12,176 bases of DNA. It comes from Asterionellopsis glacialis (taxonomy: Eukaryota > Bacillariophyta > Plagiogrammaphyceae > Rhaphoneidales > Asterionellopsidaceae). Position numbers and translations under genes: made by a program. The notes beneath the pieces were generated by a model. The model saw nothing but the letters and a program-made list of their open reading frames with translations. It did not search any database and was not told the DNA's origin. Below are positions 1 through 7,459 of the stretch, one piece after another. The stretch lies in assembly GCA_014885115.2 (NCBI GenBank), contig WKLE02001299.1, positions 1,391 to 13,566 of the forward strand. The letters run 5' to 3'. How positions within the stretch are numbered: position 1 is the first letter of the stretch; every line of letters begins with the position of its first letter.

Positions 1-24
1 GGGGGGGGGGGGGGGGGGGGGGGG
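1..24. other. Poly-G run at window start, probable artefact
   Basis: Twenty-four consecutive G residues open the window and give way abruptly to AT-rich sequence. No gene or known diatom element looks like this. A run of pure G at a contig end is typical of no-signal calls in two-colour sequencing or of tailing artefacts. The sequence before about position 25 should not be treated as genomic without read support. Confidence 0.75.
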
Positions 25-238
25 TATTGAGCTATACTAGACGATACAGCATAAACGGGCATCCTGAGCAATGACTTTTTCTTATCTTTTTGATTGAACA
101 AAATATGGAGAACTTTCCTTGAGAATGACTCTTGAACGATTATGACCACGACCACTCACCTTTTCCTTTTTAATTGAACTAATGTTTGTCACTATCTAAA
201 ATAATGTAATAATGTATTAAATTATTATTATGTGAAAG

Positions 239-490
239 GTTGTAATTTGGTCCAAGTCCTACTGTCCCTATTGTTCAAGAACTAAAAATGTATTCCAATC
301 CATGGGGGTATATGCTAAGGTTTATGAATTGGATGAAATGTCAAATGGTGATGCTATTCAGGGTGTCCTAGCCAGCATTAGTGGACAACACACTGTCCCT
401 AATGTATACATAAAAGGACAACATATTGGTGGTAATGATAATGTACAACGTGCTGCATCTTCTGGAAAGTTAAAAGAACTTTTAGCTTGA
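239..490 (+). CDS. Glutaredoxin (CPYC, dithiol class), 3' exon, 5' part missing
   Basis: Glutathione-dependent thiol-disulfide oxidoreductase; it reduces protein disulfides and glutathionylated proteins at the expense of glutathione. The readable exon gives 83 residues. It begins VVIWSKSYCPYC, with active-site cysteines at codons 263 and 272, then has YELDEM, the cis-proline motif TVPNVYIKG (glutathione binding), GGNDN, and ends KLKELLA-stop. These are the canonical grx landmarks in the right order and spacing. In this frame a TGA lies at 233-235, directly before the first beta strand. The exon therefore most likely starts after the acceptor AG at 237-238 (GTGAAAG|GTT), with the start codon and any targeting peptide in an upstream exon I cannot find in 25-238. 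A product starting at the ATG at 302 would lack the active site and is unlikely. The acceptor has a weak pyrimidine tract, so a 5'-truncated pseudogene is possible. Cytosolic or plastid location cannot be judged without the N-terminus. Confidence 0.85.
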   Translation, partial: VVIWSKSYCPYCSRTKNVFQSMGVYAKVYELDEMSNGDAIQGVLASISGQHTVPNVYIKGQHIGGNDNVQRAASSGKLKELLA

Positions 491-1131
491 AAAACATGAC
501 AGACTATCAGATAGCAGAAATACCCATGGGGAAGAAGTGAACAAGATTTTGAATGTCCTTTATGTAATTTGAAAAATATACATGCGTGTAGAAAGAGGAC
601 GACTCCATACCGTAGTTTCACTTTTTTTAATTTTAGCAATTCATTTTTAAGAACAAACAAGGAACCTTTCAACAAGCTAATAAATACAGTCGTTCTATCC
701 CTTTTGAAACTCGTGTATACCTCACTTTTTCTTTTCATTGCGCTTTGAGTTTGTCGACGTTACGGAGGAATTTGGTAAAAGTAAATCAAGCCTTGAGGTG
801 GAGTTGAGAAGCTGTTTTGTAACTCCCAACTATAAGTGAAGATGATAAGCTGTTTTATGCAACTGCACAAGTTTTTTGTCATCTAAACTGATTTGCAGCT
901 AATACAAGGAAAAGACCGAAAAAAACTGGATAGTATCTCCTTCGAAGCACAACTTTCTTAAAATCAATAACAATCGATCATGTTGTAGTAAAAGATCTCT
1001 GTACTATTAGTTATGGTTCCTCCTGTGGAAGCCATTCTTGATTTTTTTTACTCTTGGTCTTTATTCTTCTAAAAAATAATCTAAGGTATTCGGTAGAGTC
1101 TGAAGTTTGAATGCTCAAAATTGGAATCCTT
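491..1131. other. Convergent intergenic region between glutaredoxin and AP-4 epsilon
   Basis: No gene is supported here. It holds the 3' ends of two convergent genes. Candidate AATAAA-type polyadenylation signals are present for each: AATAAA at 679-684 on the plus strand, about 190 nt after the glutaredoxin stop, and TTTATT at 1060-1065 (AATAAA on the minus strand), about 67 nt after the AP-4 epsilon stop. Both are single hexamers in AT-rich DNA, so the signal calls are weak. Confidence 0.5.
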
Positions 1132-4100
1132 TTACCTCATCATATTTTGAATCGCAACAGCCAAACAACCACTCATGGTAGCATCGGTACTTTTAATGGT
1201 AATATCAACCTTAGCATTTCCAATACCCAACGGTGTAATCTTACCATGAATCAGGGCAATATTCGTACCATTGACCATCCCTGCAGCGATACCTTCATTG
1301 GTAGCACTAATGGCTTCAACTTTGTGAGCACCAAGTGATTCACAAACTTGTAAAAACTTATCAAGAGTATCAACTTTGGAAGCTGCTATATTGGCAGGTG
1401 ACGTGGCTGTACAAGAACCCCAATGTTGACCAAATTGGGCTGTTGTGATTTCAAGTGGTGCCATCTTGGAACCAATATATTCAAATCTATTATCAACCTG
1501 AAACGATGCTAGAGGTGCGTCAGATGTTTCACCCATATCCGCAAATGGATCCAGATTGACTGGTACTGGTGCTGGAGCGGCTGCTTCCTCTTCATCGTCG
1601 GAAACCGTTTCTACCAAGGGTGCTGCTCCTGCCGGAGGAGGAGCAGTCGCAGTCATGGGTTCCAATAGTTGAGGCGCAAAGACATCCAAATCTGCACTAA
1701 CGGCGGGTGCTGAAGCAGGAGCATCATCAAAAGCCATCATATCTAGCAAATCGATTTCGGGTGCAGGCGCAGGCGCCGGTGGAGGAGGTGCTGCTGCTGC
1801 TGGAGCGGGTACTGCTGGTGTTGTTGTAGTAGGAGGCTTAGGAGGCGATGAACGAGGTGGTGGTGGGTTTGCACCAGGAACGACACCTCCAAACAATGCA
1901 GCAGCCATTTTTTCTTTTTCGGTAAGTTCCTTCGGTTTTTCTGGCTCTGCTGCTGGAGCAGGTGCTCCAAATCCACTACTGCCGAAAGCGCTACTACTGC
2001 CTCCGTATGCTGCACCACCTGATGAATCAAAGCTACCAGCCGTAGCAGTGGCTACAGGTGCAGGTGCTGGAGGAGGAGCTCCACCCGCAGCTAAACCACC
2101 CTTACCCCAAACATTGGCAACATTACGTACATTCAATTGTAATTCACCATTTGCATTGACACTACCAGTACCCGCGCCACCACCGGATGCATGATATCCA
2201 GAGCCCGGTGGTAAACTAATACCGGAGGCACTTGCAGCATTACCACTTCTCATACCTGACAAGGATGAAGCTGTAGGAATTTGAGGTTTTTCGTATGGAC
2301 CCATTTTAAAGGCAGAACTACCAGATGCACCGCCTCCACCACCTTCATACATGTAATCATCATCATCGTCGTCGTCATCGGGTTTGGAATATTCCTTGGC
2401 ACCATTTGTGAGAGCTTCATGAACGTACCCATCCAAAAATGATAAATCAACATCTACATCCACGTCTTCACAACTGGCATCGACAGGTAAGACATCTCCC
2501 AAGACGTTGGCAGCCGACGTTAACAAGTTTTGGAATTCCAAACAACGTTGCTGTAAGTCAACATCACCAGAACGTGTAAAGTCATCAATGACAGCTGCTG
2601 CATGCGGTGGACATGTCCCTGCTTGGGCGACAAGTTTCATAATGGCACCCAATAAAAATTTACGCGTGGTGGGTGCCAATTTGGCCTTATGCTTACGTGT
2701 CAATGCACATAATTGCATCATGATTTCATCCAAGGATGCTACAGCACTCAAATATCCATATTCACCTAAACACCATGCCATAGTTTCCAACAAAATACGT
2801 GGAAGTTTGGCAACATGTGTATTTAACAATAAATTGGCATAAATTTCAACAGCATTTTGTCGTAATAACATATCATCCTCTTCGGACTCGCCCGTACCCT
2901 CTGCAATTAACGACATTAGATTCTGTGCCACCTCTGGACGGACCATATCACCACTAATTTCAAATAGAGTTGTAATGGTACGGATATACCATGCATTATC
3001 AGGTGCATACCGTTCCGCGACAGAACAGATACGTGTCGTCAAGATACGCTTCAAAAAGGTATCCGTAGTTTTTCGTAGGAAATCCAAAAGCTTGTCCGTA
3101 ATGAATTCGACATTGACAGGGTTGACAAGCTTATACAGCAAATCTAGAGTTTTCCTTTGCAAGGTTTCATCAGGATCTTCCAAACAATCCATCACTGCCA
3201 TTTGATGTTGTGCCGCATACTGTGGATGAGACTCCACAATGGCAGCAAGGCCCGTCACACCCAAATATTTAAGATTGTGTGATCGTGATTGAATGAATCG
3301 ACTAATAGCCTCGGCGGCAGCATCCAACAGGGTGGGGTTGGGATAAATGTTCACAATAGTACGGATACATTCATATACGACAGCATACCCTGCATTGATC
3401 CCAATATCAGCCTTCTTCATGGTATCATTCAAGATTTCATAACATCCAGAAGATGCGGCAGAATCATTTTTACCCAAGACACCTAAAATACGAATTAATT
3501 TCATTTGCATCCATGGTGCGGGAACTCGATGATAATCATATTCAGACGGTAGACGATGTTCGTTGATCTGTTTCAGAATACTGACGAGGGAGGGGATTAA
3601 ATCTTTAAAGGGGATAGGATCTCGAATACTAATAGCTTCAATGACATTCAAGGACGAGCCCATCACGGCTGGATCGCGATCACATAGATGTTTGCGTAAC
3701 TTTTCAGTCAATTCTTCCTTGGTGACTGTTTCAGGTGCAAGTTGATGGAATCGATGAAGCGTGATGATTGCCTTTTTACGGACAGTTTCAGACGTATGAG
3801 AAAGAAGTTTGGTAACTTCTGTAGCCATGGCGGGGACCATGTCAGACGTAATGAGTTGTGCGGCAGCAATTAATCCACCACAAATCTCCAGCACATGTGA
3901 AGATTGCATATCACGTTGCATTTGATTGACCAACATGAATCGAAATTCGTGTGACGGTGCCAAGCATGCGCCACAAACCAAGTATCCTGTACGCTTGTGG
4001 TACAAAGATGCAGAGGCCGCCATTTCCACAGCCTTGATGTATCCAAAGGATGCATCGTGACCTAACATTTCCACATACAACAATCGTACCAAGAATTCCT

Positions 4101-4293
4101 TGGCGCGTTTTTTACTACTCAAGAGAGGGTTGGGCGTACCGGGGGCAGATGAGCTTGGCCCAGATTCCAATTTACGTTTCAACGTAGACACTTCTCTCGT
4201 AATGATGCGATCTTCTTCTTGTTTCGATTTGGATTCACCAATCGCTTTTAAAAGTTCAAAGAACTCCTTGGAAAGAGATGTTCCAGCTGACAT
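1132..4293 (-). CDS. AP4E1: AP-4 adaptor complex, epsilon large subunit
   Basis: Large subunit of the AP-4 adaptor complex (epsilon, beta4, mu4, sigma4), which sorts cargo at the trans-Golgi network, normally without clathrin. Single uninterrupted frame, 1053 residues; plant epsilon is about 940 and human about 1140. The N-terminal trunk (about 1-620) matches plant epsilon closely: SKEFFELLKAIGE with EEDRII, LLYVEMLGHDASFGYIKAV (72-89), KRTGYL, VRKKAI..LHRFHQLAP, LCDRDPAVMG, YDYHRVPAPWMQMKLIRILG, YECIRTI, SHNLKYLG, CLEDPDETLQRKT, and CLGEYG. The trunk end VLPVDASCED..DLSFLDGYV is also epsilon-like. Next come an eight-Asp run (639-646), a Gly- and Pro/Ala-rich hinge of roughly 280 residues with EKMAAALFGG, and a C-terminal appendage platform (about 930-1053, ending AIQNMMR). 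The start ATG at 4293 is the first in frame and precedes the conserved helix. Residues around 105-130 (CGACLAPSHEFRFM) diverge from the usual LHEDHE segment. Alpha or gamma adaptin are excluded by the epsilon-specific trunk motifs. Confidence 0.95.
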   Translation of the reverse strand: MSAGTSLSKEFFELLKAIGESKSKQEEDRIITREVSTLKRKLESGPSSSAPGTPNPLLSSKKRAKEFLVRLLYVEMLGHDASFGYIKAVEMAASASLYHKRTGYLVCGACLAPSHEFRFMLVNQMQRDMQSSHVLEICGGLIAAAQLITSDMVPAMATEVTKLLSHTSETVRKKAIITLHRFHQLAPETVTKEELTEKLRKHLCDRDPAVMGSSLNVIEAISIRDPIPFKDLIPSLVSILKQINEHRLPSEYDYHRVPAPWMQMKLIRILGVLGKNDSAASSGCYEILNDTMKKADIGINAGYAVVYECIRTIVNIYPNPTLLDAAAEAISRFIQSRSHNLKYLGVTGLAAIVESHPQYAAQHQMAVMDCLEDPDETLQRKTLDLLYKLVNPVNVEFITDKLLDFLRKTTDTFLKRILTTRICSVAERYAPDNAWYIRTITTLFEISGDMVRPEVAQNLMSLIAEGTGESEEDDMLLRQNAVEIYANLLLNTHVAKLPRILLETMAWCLGEYGYLSAVASLDEIMMQLCALTRKHKAKLAPTTRKFLLGAIMKLVAQAGTCPPHAAAVIDDFTRSGDVDLQQRCLEFQNLLTSAANVLGDVLPVDASCEDVDVDVDLSFLDGYVHEALTNGAKEYSKPDDDDDDDDYMYEGGGGGASGSSAFKMGPYEKPQIPTASSLSGMRSGNAASASGISLPPGSGYHASGGGAGTGSVNANGELQLNVRNVANVWGKGGLAAGGAPPPAPAPVATATAGSFDSSGGAAYGGSSSAFGSSGFGAPAPAAEPEKPKELTEKEKMAAALFGGVVPGANPPPPRSSPPKPPTTTTPAVPAPAAAAPPPPAPAPAPEIDLLDMMAFDDAPASAPAVSADLDVFAPQLLEPMTATAPPPAGAAPLVETVSDDEEEAAAPAPVPVNLDPFADMGETSDAPLASFQVDNRFEYIGSKMAPLEITTAQFGQHWGSCTATSPANIAASKVDTLDKFLQVCESLGAHKVEAISATNEGIAAGMVNGTNIALIHGKITPLGIGNAKVDITIKSTDATMSGCLAVAIQNMMR

Positions 4294-4424
4294 TTTGGAC
4301 GAGTTTCTTTCTATCTTTCTTCTTCGAAAAACTTTCTCTGTTTATTTGTTTATTTATTTTGAAACTATATGTTAGAATATCTACAAGGCCTCTTGCTGTA
4401 TAGCTTGCAACGACAACACTCGCA

Positions 4425-4480
4425 AGGAGAGAAGAGAAGAGAAGATGAGATGAGAGAGACGACGACCACGACGACGATGG
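4425..4480. repeat. Purine-rich GAGAA/GAC simple repeat
   Basis: On the plus strand, GAGAAGAGAAGAGAAGATGAGATGAG passes into GACGACGACCACGACGACGATGG. On the strand of AP-4 epsilon this is a pyrimidine-rich tract 130-190 nt upstream of the start codon. It is low-complexity and makes overlapping reading frames on both strands that should not be taken as genes. Confidence 0.7.
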
Positions 4481-4787
4481 AATCTAAAAGCGGAAAGAGG
4501 TCAAAAACTGTTTCAGGTGAACGATCGACAGGGATAAAAATTTCAACTGTTTCAACACGAGAGACCAATTTCTTGAGGGACTTGATTCGAACCGAACGGA
4601 AACAAAACAAAAAATCCAATGCTGGCAAGGGGATCCTAAACCCTGGAAAGTGCTCATGAATAGAAGTTGTGTACACGTTAAATTCGCGCGAGAGTGAATG
4701 GTGAAGGAGGGGCGGGCGATAGCATGCAAAGGCGGGTACAGTACCAGTAGTTCTCCTGGTGGTTGGTACTCTAAATAAAATAGTCTA

Positions 4788-4795
4788 TGACGTCA
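4788..4795. promoter_or_regulatory. CRE-type palindrome TGACGTCA
   Basis: A perfect 8-bp TGACGTCA lies within the 12-mer TGACGTCATCAT (4788-4799), which recurs at 12151-12162. bZIP factors bind this palindrome, and CRE-like TGACGT elements mediate CO2/cAMP responses in diatom promoters. It lies about 495 bp before the AP-4 epsilon start and about 320 bp before the plus-strand start at 5116. Function at this site is inferred. Confidence 0.45.
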
Positions 4796-5115
4796 TCATA
4801 CTTTGAAGAAAGTCCCTGCCCCACGTTGGTACGAAAAAAAATATTTTTTCCAAGAATAACCTCAATCATAACAATTTATTTTCAAACAGACGTCCCCAAA
4901 GGTAAGTGAATTTATTATGGAAGGTGGTTGGTGATCCGGCAAAATCACTTTAGGTCCTAGGGGTAGGGTCCTAGTAAAGGCAAGGGGGGTGGTGATTGAG
5001 AAAGTTCTACTGAGGCTTCAGTACCATGAGACCCCCGTCTTGTTTTGGAATCACAAAAATAGAAATAACTTTCTTGGTATTTCTAAAATAAAAAACAAAC
5101 TTGATCATACACAAG

Positions 5116-5435
5116 ATGGACAAAATGGTACATGGATCAAGCCACAAGCTCCAGCACCAGAATGGTAATGTAGTCAAGCATCCTTCTAAAAATCAACCAA
5201 AAAAAACTACTGACACATTTGGGTGTTATGTTGAAAGAGCAAAATACATCCATGAAGCAGCATCCATGAAGCAGCATCCTTAGAAAAGCAGCTGAAGAAA
5301 TGGATGATACTTTTGTTCATTCTTGTTCTGTCCTTGGTTGTAACTAATGTTGTGGTTTATTTATTTCTTGCCTTTTTTTGGCATCCAAGGATGACATGGC
5401 ACAAAAACAAGCAGCCCAGGAGCAATGGGGGGTGA
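5116..5435 (+). pseudogene. Small single-pass membrane protein, frame broken by a 14-bp duplication
   Basis: I do not recognise the family. From the ATG at 5116 a basic, hydrophilic region reads MDKMVHGSSHKLQ... to ERAKYIHEAAS (about 50 residues), then stops at 5281-5283. Just before that stop a 14-bp unit is tandemly duplicated. With one unit ignored, the frame continues as LEKQLKKW, then a strongly hydrophobic segment of about 26 residues (MILLFILVLSLVVTNVVVYL and onward), then a basic tail ending at the TGA at 5433-5435. The pre- and post-repeat frames differ by exactly 14 mod 3, so the duplication alone explains the break. A G6 run at 5427-5432 sits just before the TGA; a one-base change there would extend the tail to the TAA at 5482-5484. 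Either a recently inactivated gene or an assembly error. The hydrophobic part alone could be made from an ATG at 5304 (43 residues). Confidence 0.45.
5247..5279. repeat. 14-bp tandem duplication
   Basis: The unit CATCCATGAAGCAG occurs at 5247-5260 and 5261-5274, followed by a partial third copy (CATCC, 5275-5279). The copies are identical. The unit is not a multiple of three, so it changes the reading frame of the surrounding gene. Confidence 0.95.
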
Positions 5436-5509
5436 AGAAGTTACTTCTAAAAAAAACAGTTGTCCTCCTTATTCCGCATGCTAACAGACACACACACCCC
5501 ATTTTATTG

Positions 5510-6153
5510 ATGAGCAACTCTCAATTTCAAGATTATTTGGGCTTCTTCTTGTGGATCACCATAGTCTTTTCAGTTCTTCTTGGGCTAGAATTCATATCAT
5601 TCCTTATGTTCCTTCCAGCAAAATGGTCAAACAAGCTCCAATCCTATTGGATTTTGGCACAGAGCTTGTTGTTTTTGTTTACAGCAGCTGCCATGGCCAT
5701 GGCTATTTCCCAAAACTATGCAGCATTGTTAGTTTTTGTCCCTGGCATGTGGAAAGTTGGCTTTCCCCAAAAAATTACTTTAATGTACCTTTCACCTAAT
5801 AACAAATCTTTGAACAGTTGGGAGAGAATTGGATATTCTATGAATTCTCTTGGACTGTTAACCCACCATGCTGCTGGCGTTTTGGCAATTTCCATGGCAA
5901 TCACTCGTGTAATCAACACAATGGATAACCATGTAGTTTTGGATGCAATTATGATTGCAATGGTTCAACATTGTTTTTTTCTTGTGTTACATCAAGAAGA
6001 ATGCTTATGCTGCTCTGGAGATCATCCTGGAGATTTGGTTTTTGAATGGATAACATTGTCCAACTTGGAAGATTTATATTCACATTCTTTGGAGGAACAT
6101 TTCTTGTTGACCACTGGTTTTTTTTAGGAGCAGGTGAGTTGTTCCAGGATTAG
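5510..6153 (+). pseudogene. Multi-pass membrane protein of unknown family, several frame breaks
   Basis: No named family is recognised. From the ATG at 5510 (MSNSQFQDYLG) the frame encodes hydrophobic segments near DYLGFFLWITIVFSVLLGL, then SYWILAQSLLFLFTAAAMAM, YAALLVFVPGMWKVG, LLTHHAAGVLAISMAI and LDAIMIAMVQH, so four or five membrane passes. After the T7 run at 5974-5980 the best reading moves to the next frame (IKKNAYAALEIILEIWF). It returns at the T5 run near 6043-6047 (EWITLSNLEDLY), then moves again near 6086 to give FGGTFLVDHWFFLGAGELF with a stop at 6151-6153. Left uncorrected, the frame instead gives a Cys- and charge-rich stretch and stops at 6125-6127. Each break is explained by a one-base indel, and the shifted readings restore hydrophobic character. 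The neighbouring 3.2-kb AP-4 epsilon frame is intact, which favours genuine decay over poor sequence, but homopolymer errors remain possible. In-frame extension upstream to 5378 (MASKDDMAQ...) is open but overlaps the preceding gene. Confidence 0.5.
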
Positions 6154-6902
6154 GTGGACCAGTCCAGTACTGGGCTGTGACATAGAATTTTTTTAATCAA
6201 ATTAATCAAAGCTAGTACTTTTGCGTGTTATTTTTTTTGTGGAGATGGCGTGACGTACCATTTTGCGGTACCGATTTTTCTCATTACACAGTGTTTTGTT
6301 AAAAGCAAACAAAGGTTGTAGCAAAAGAAGGATATGGAGAAAACAGAACACCATTTAAGCTTGATTATTGTTGAGAAATAAAGTTATATGTTCACTCTTT
6401 TTGAACTCTGGAGGGGCACTATGAAAATCCAAGAAGAAGTATTTTGTCATGTGTTTTCCATTGCAAAACTACCAAAAATGTTCTTGTAAACTCTTTGTGC
6501 TAAAAGAATATAATATACTATTTAGTACTGGGCTGAGGACTACCGACTTTCGTTCGGCGGAAGAAATTGCCAACACGGACAGATTTGTACTAAAAAAAAA
6601 CATCCCACCCACAGGAACCACGACTCCGATTATGACATAGACCAGCGGTTAGTTCTGAAAAATAAGTAGTATTATTTAATAAGTAGCGTTCTCAATCCCT
6701 TATTAGATATAAATATTATATTTTAGTAAAATAGTATATAAAATCAGGTACATTCGACAAATTAAATATTATTCGACGGTGGCTTGCTCGCAATTGGGTG
6801 TGAACAATAATACAGAATTCGCGCTTTTTTTCATAAAACCGACCGAACGGGTTTTTCCGTTGAATATAAGTGATAATGTGCAAGGTCATATATTGTAATA
6901 TC

Positions 6903-7116
6903 GTACCTGGGACTCAATACGCGGTAGTCCTACAAGTGTGCCTCGTACCAGGTACTGTACCAGGTACAAGATAGGAACAGGTACAGGTACTCGTGTCTCA
7001 TACCTTACCTACGGTAGAAAAAATTTCTTTTTTTCATCTCAGTAAACATCTAACTCCGGTAGGCTCTTTCGTACAGGTACTTGGTAGGTCCTACCAGGTA
7101 AGGTACATGATCGTAC
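6903..7116. repeat. Dense cluster of GTAC palindromes
   Basis: GTAC begins at 6903, 6945, 6952, 6957, 6964, 6981, 6987, 7071, 7077, 7103 and 7113: eleven in about 214 bp, where under one is expected by chance. The core at 6945-6967 is GTACC-A-GGTAC-T-GTACC-A-GGTAC, a 12-bp unit repeated almost twice in which each unit is itself an inverted repeat. AGGTAC is then tandemly doubled at 6979-6990. The cluster sits about 345-560 bp upstream of the P450-lipoxygenase start codon. Confidence 0.85.
7082..7096. repeat. Perfect inverted repeat TGGTAGG-T-CCTACCA
   Basis: Seven-base arms (7082-7088 and 7090-7096) flank a single central T. It belongs to the same palindrome-rich stretch upstream of the P450-lipoxygenase gene. 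The one-base loop argues for a dimeric protein-binding site rather than an RNA hairpin. Confidence 0.8.
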
Positions 7117-7459
7117 TACCCATGTTGTATATTCATCTATATTTTGCTTATTATTTCTTTTTGACGAATTCTGCACATTGATAAACCATTGAGTGTCAGA
7201 GGATATCTTTAGGACCAAACCTATCAAGTCAATCAGCAGACACAAGGTACACGTAAAGATCCTGGTCTTTGAGTTGTTTCTTAACTTTTTTTGGAGCACA
7301 ATAAACGTACCTCCCTGGGTAACTCTTGACTCCGGAGCTTTGGCGTCTAGCTAGTGTCTAGAGAGAGGTTTTTACTCAAGAGTACAACAGATCGATCGTT
7401 TTTAGAACACATACTTTACAACCCTCTTTTTCCACCTCCCACCCACCCACCTTACAAAC

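Larger units (their letters stand above)
4294..5115. promoter_or_regulatory. Upstream region of AP-4 epsilon, divergent from the 5.1-kb gene
   Basis: No gene is supported. Reading toward AP-4 epsilon, it contains a CT-rich stretch (GA-rich on plus, 4425-4460) followed by GAC/GTC triplets, typical of a 5' untranslated leader. Farther up there are five GTAC tetramers between about 4672 and 4832 (for example 4736, 4741, 4766, 4829) and a TGACGTCA palindrome at 4788-4795. A duplicated GGTCCTAG (4953-4960 and 4967-4974, 14-bp spacing) lies closer to the plus-strand gene. Promoter assignment is by position only. Confidence 0.4.
6154..7459. promoter_or_regulatory. Long AT-rich spacer and upstream region of the P450-lipoxygenase gene
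   Basis: No gene supported on either strand. The region is AT-rich, with a TGACGTAC at 6251-6258, a GGTACC at 6267-6272, a 12-bp direct repeat (AGTACTGGGCTG at 6166-6177 and 6524-6535), a dense GTAC cluster at 6903-7116, and a pyrimidine-rich leader (7421-7452, CCCTCTTTTTCCACCTCCCA and following) immediately before the start codon at 7460. The leader resembles a 5' untranslated region. No tRNA or other structured RNA was recognised. Confidence 0.45.

Noticed and set aside
1..24. Telomeric G-strand
   Set aside because: Pure G with no TTAGGG-type unit; an artefact is more likely.
358..738. 126-codon open frame on the minus strand across the glutaredoxin exon and its downstream flank
   Set aside because: Antisense to a clearly conserved exon, no recognisable motif, and composition follows the opposite strand.
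1132..1760. Clathrin-box (DLLDMM) and DPF motif in the AP-4 epsilon hinge
   Set aside because: The clathrin-box match lacks the final acidic residue and a single DPF in a low-complexity hinge is weak; AP-4 is generally clathrin-independent.
1132..4293. Several 60-111-codon frames on both strands inside AP-4 epsilon (for example 2507-2842 plus, 1743-2030 minus)
   Set aside because: Shadows of a strongly conserved 1053-residue frame; the Gln/His/Leu-rich minus-strand ones come from the GC-rich hinge read out of frame.
4365..4676. Overlapping frames of about 100 codons on both strands upstream of AP-4 epsilon
   Set aside because: Driven by the GA/GAC simple repeat; low-complexity Thr, Arg or Val runs and no conserved domain.
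6449..6640. 63-codon plus-strand frame in the spacer
   Set aside because: Short, no hydrophobic or conserved motif, and surrounded by stop-rich AT DNA.
7039..7299. 86-codon minus-strand frame with a hydrophobic patch
   Set aside because: Overlaps the GTAC palindrome cluster and a competing plus-strand frame; nothing recognisable.
6180..7440. tRNA, snRNA or CRISPR-like structure in the long spacer
   Set aside because: No cloverleaf, no regular spaced repeats; only short hairpins (for example CCGA..TCGG near 6551) of chance size.
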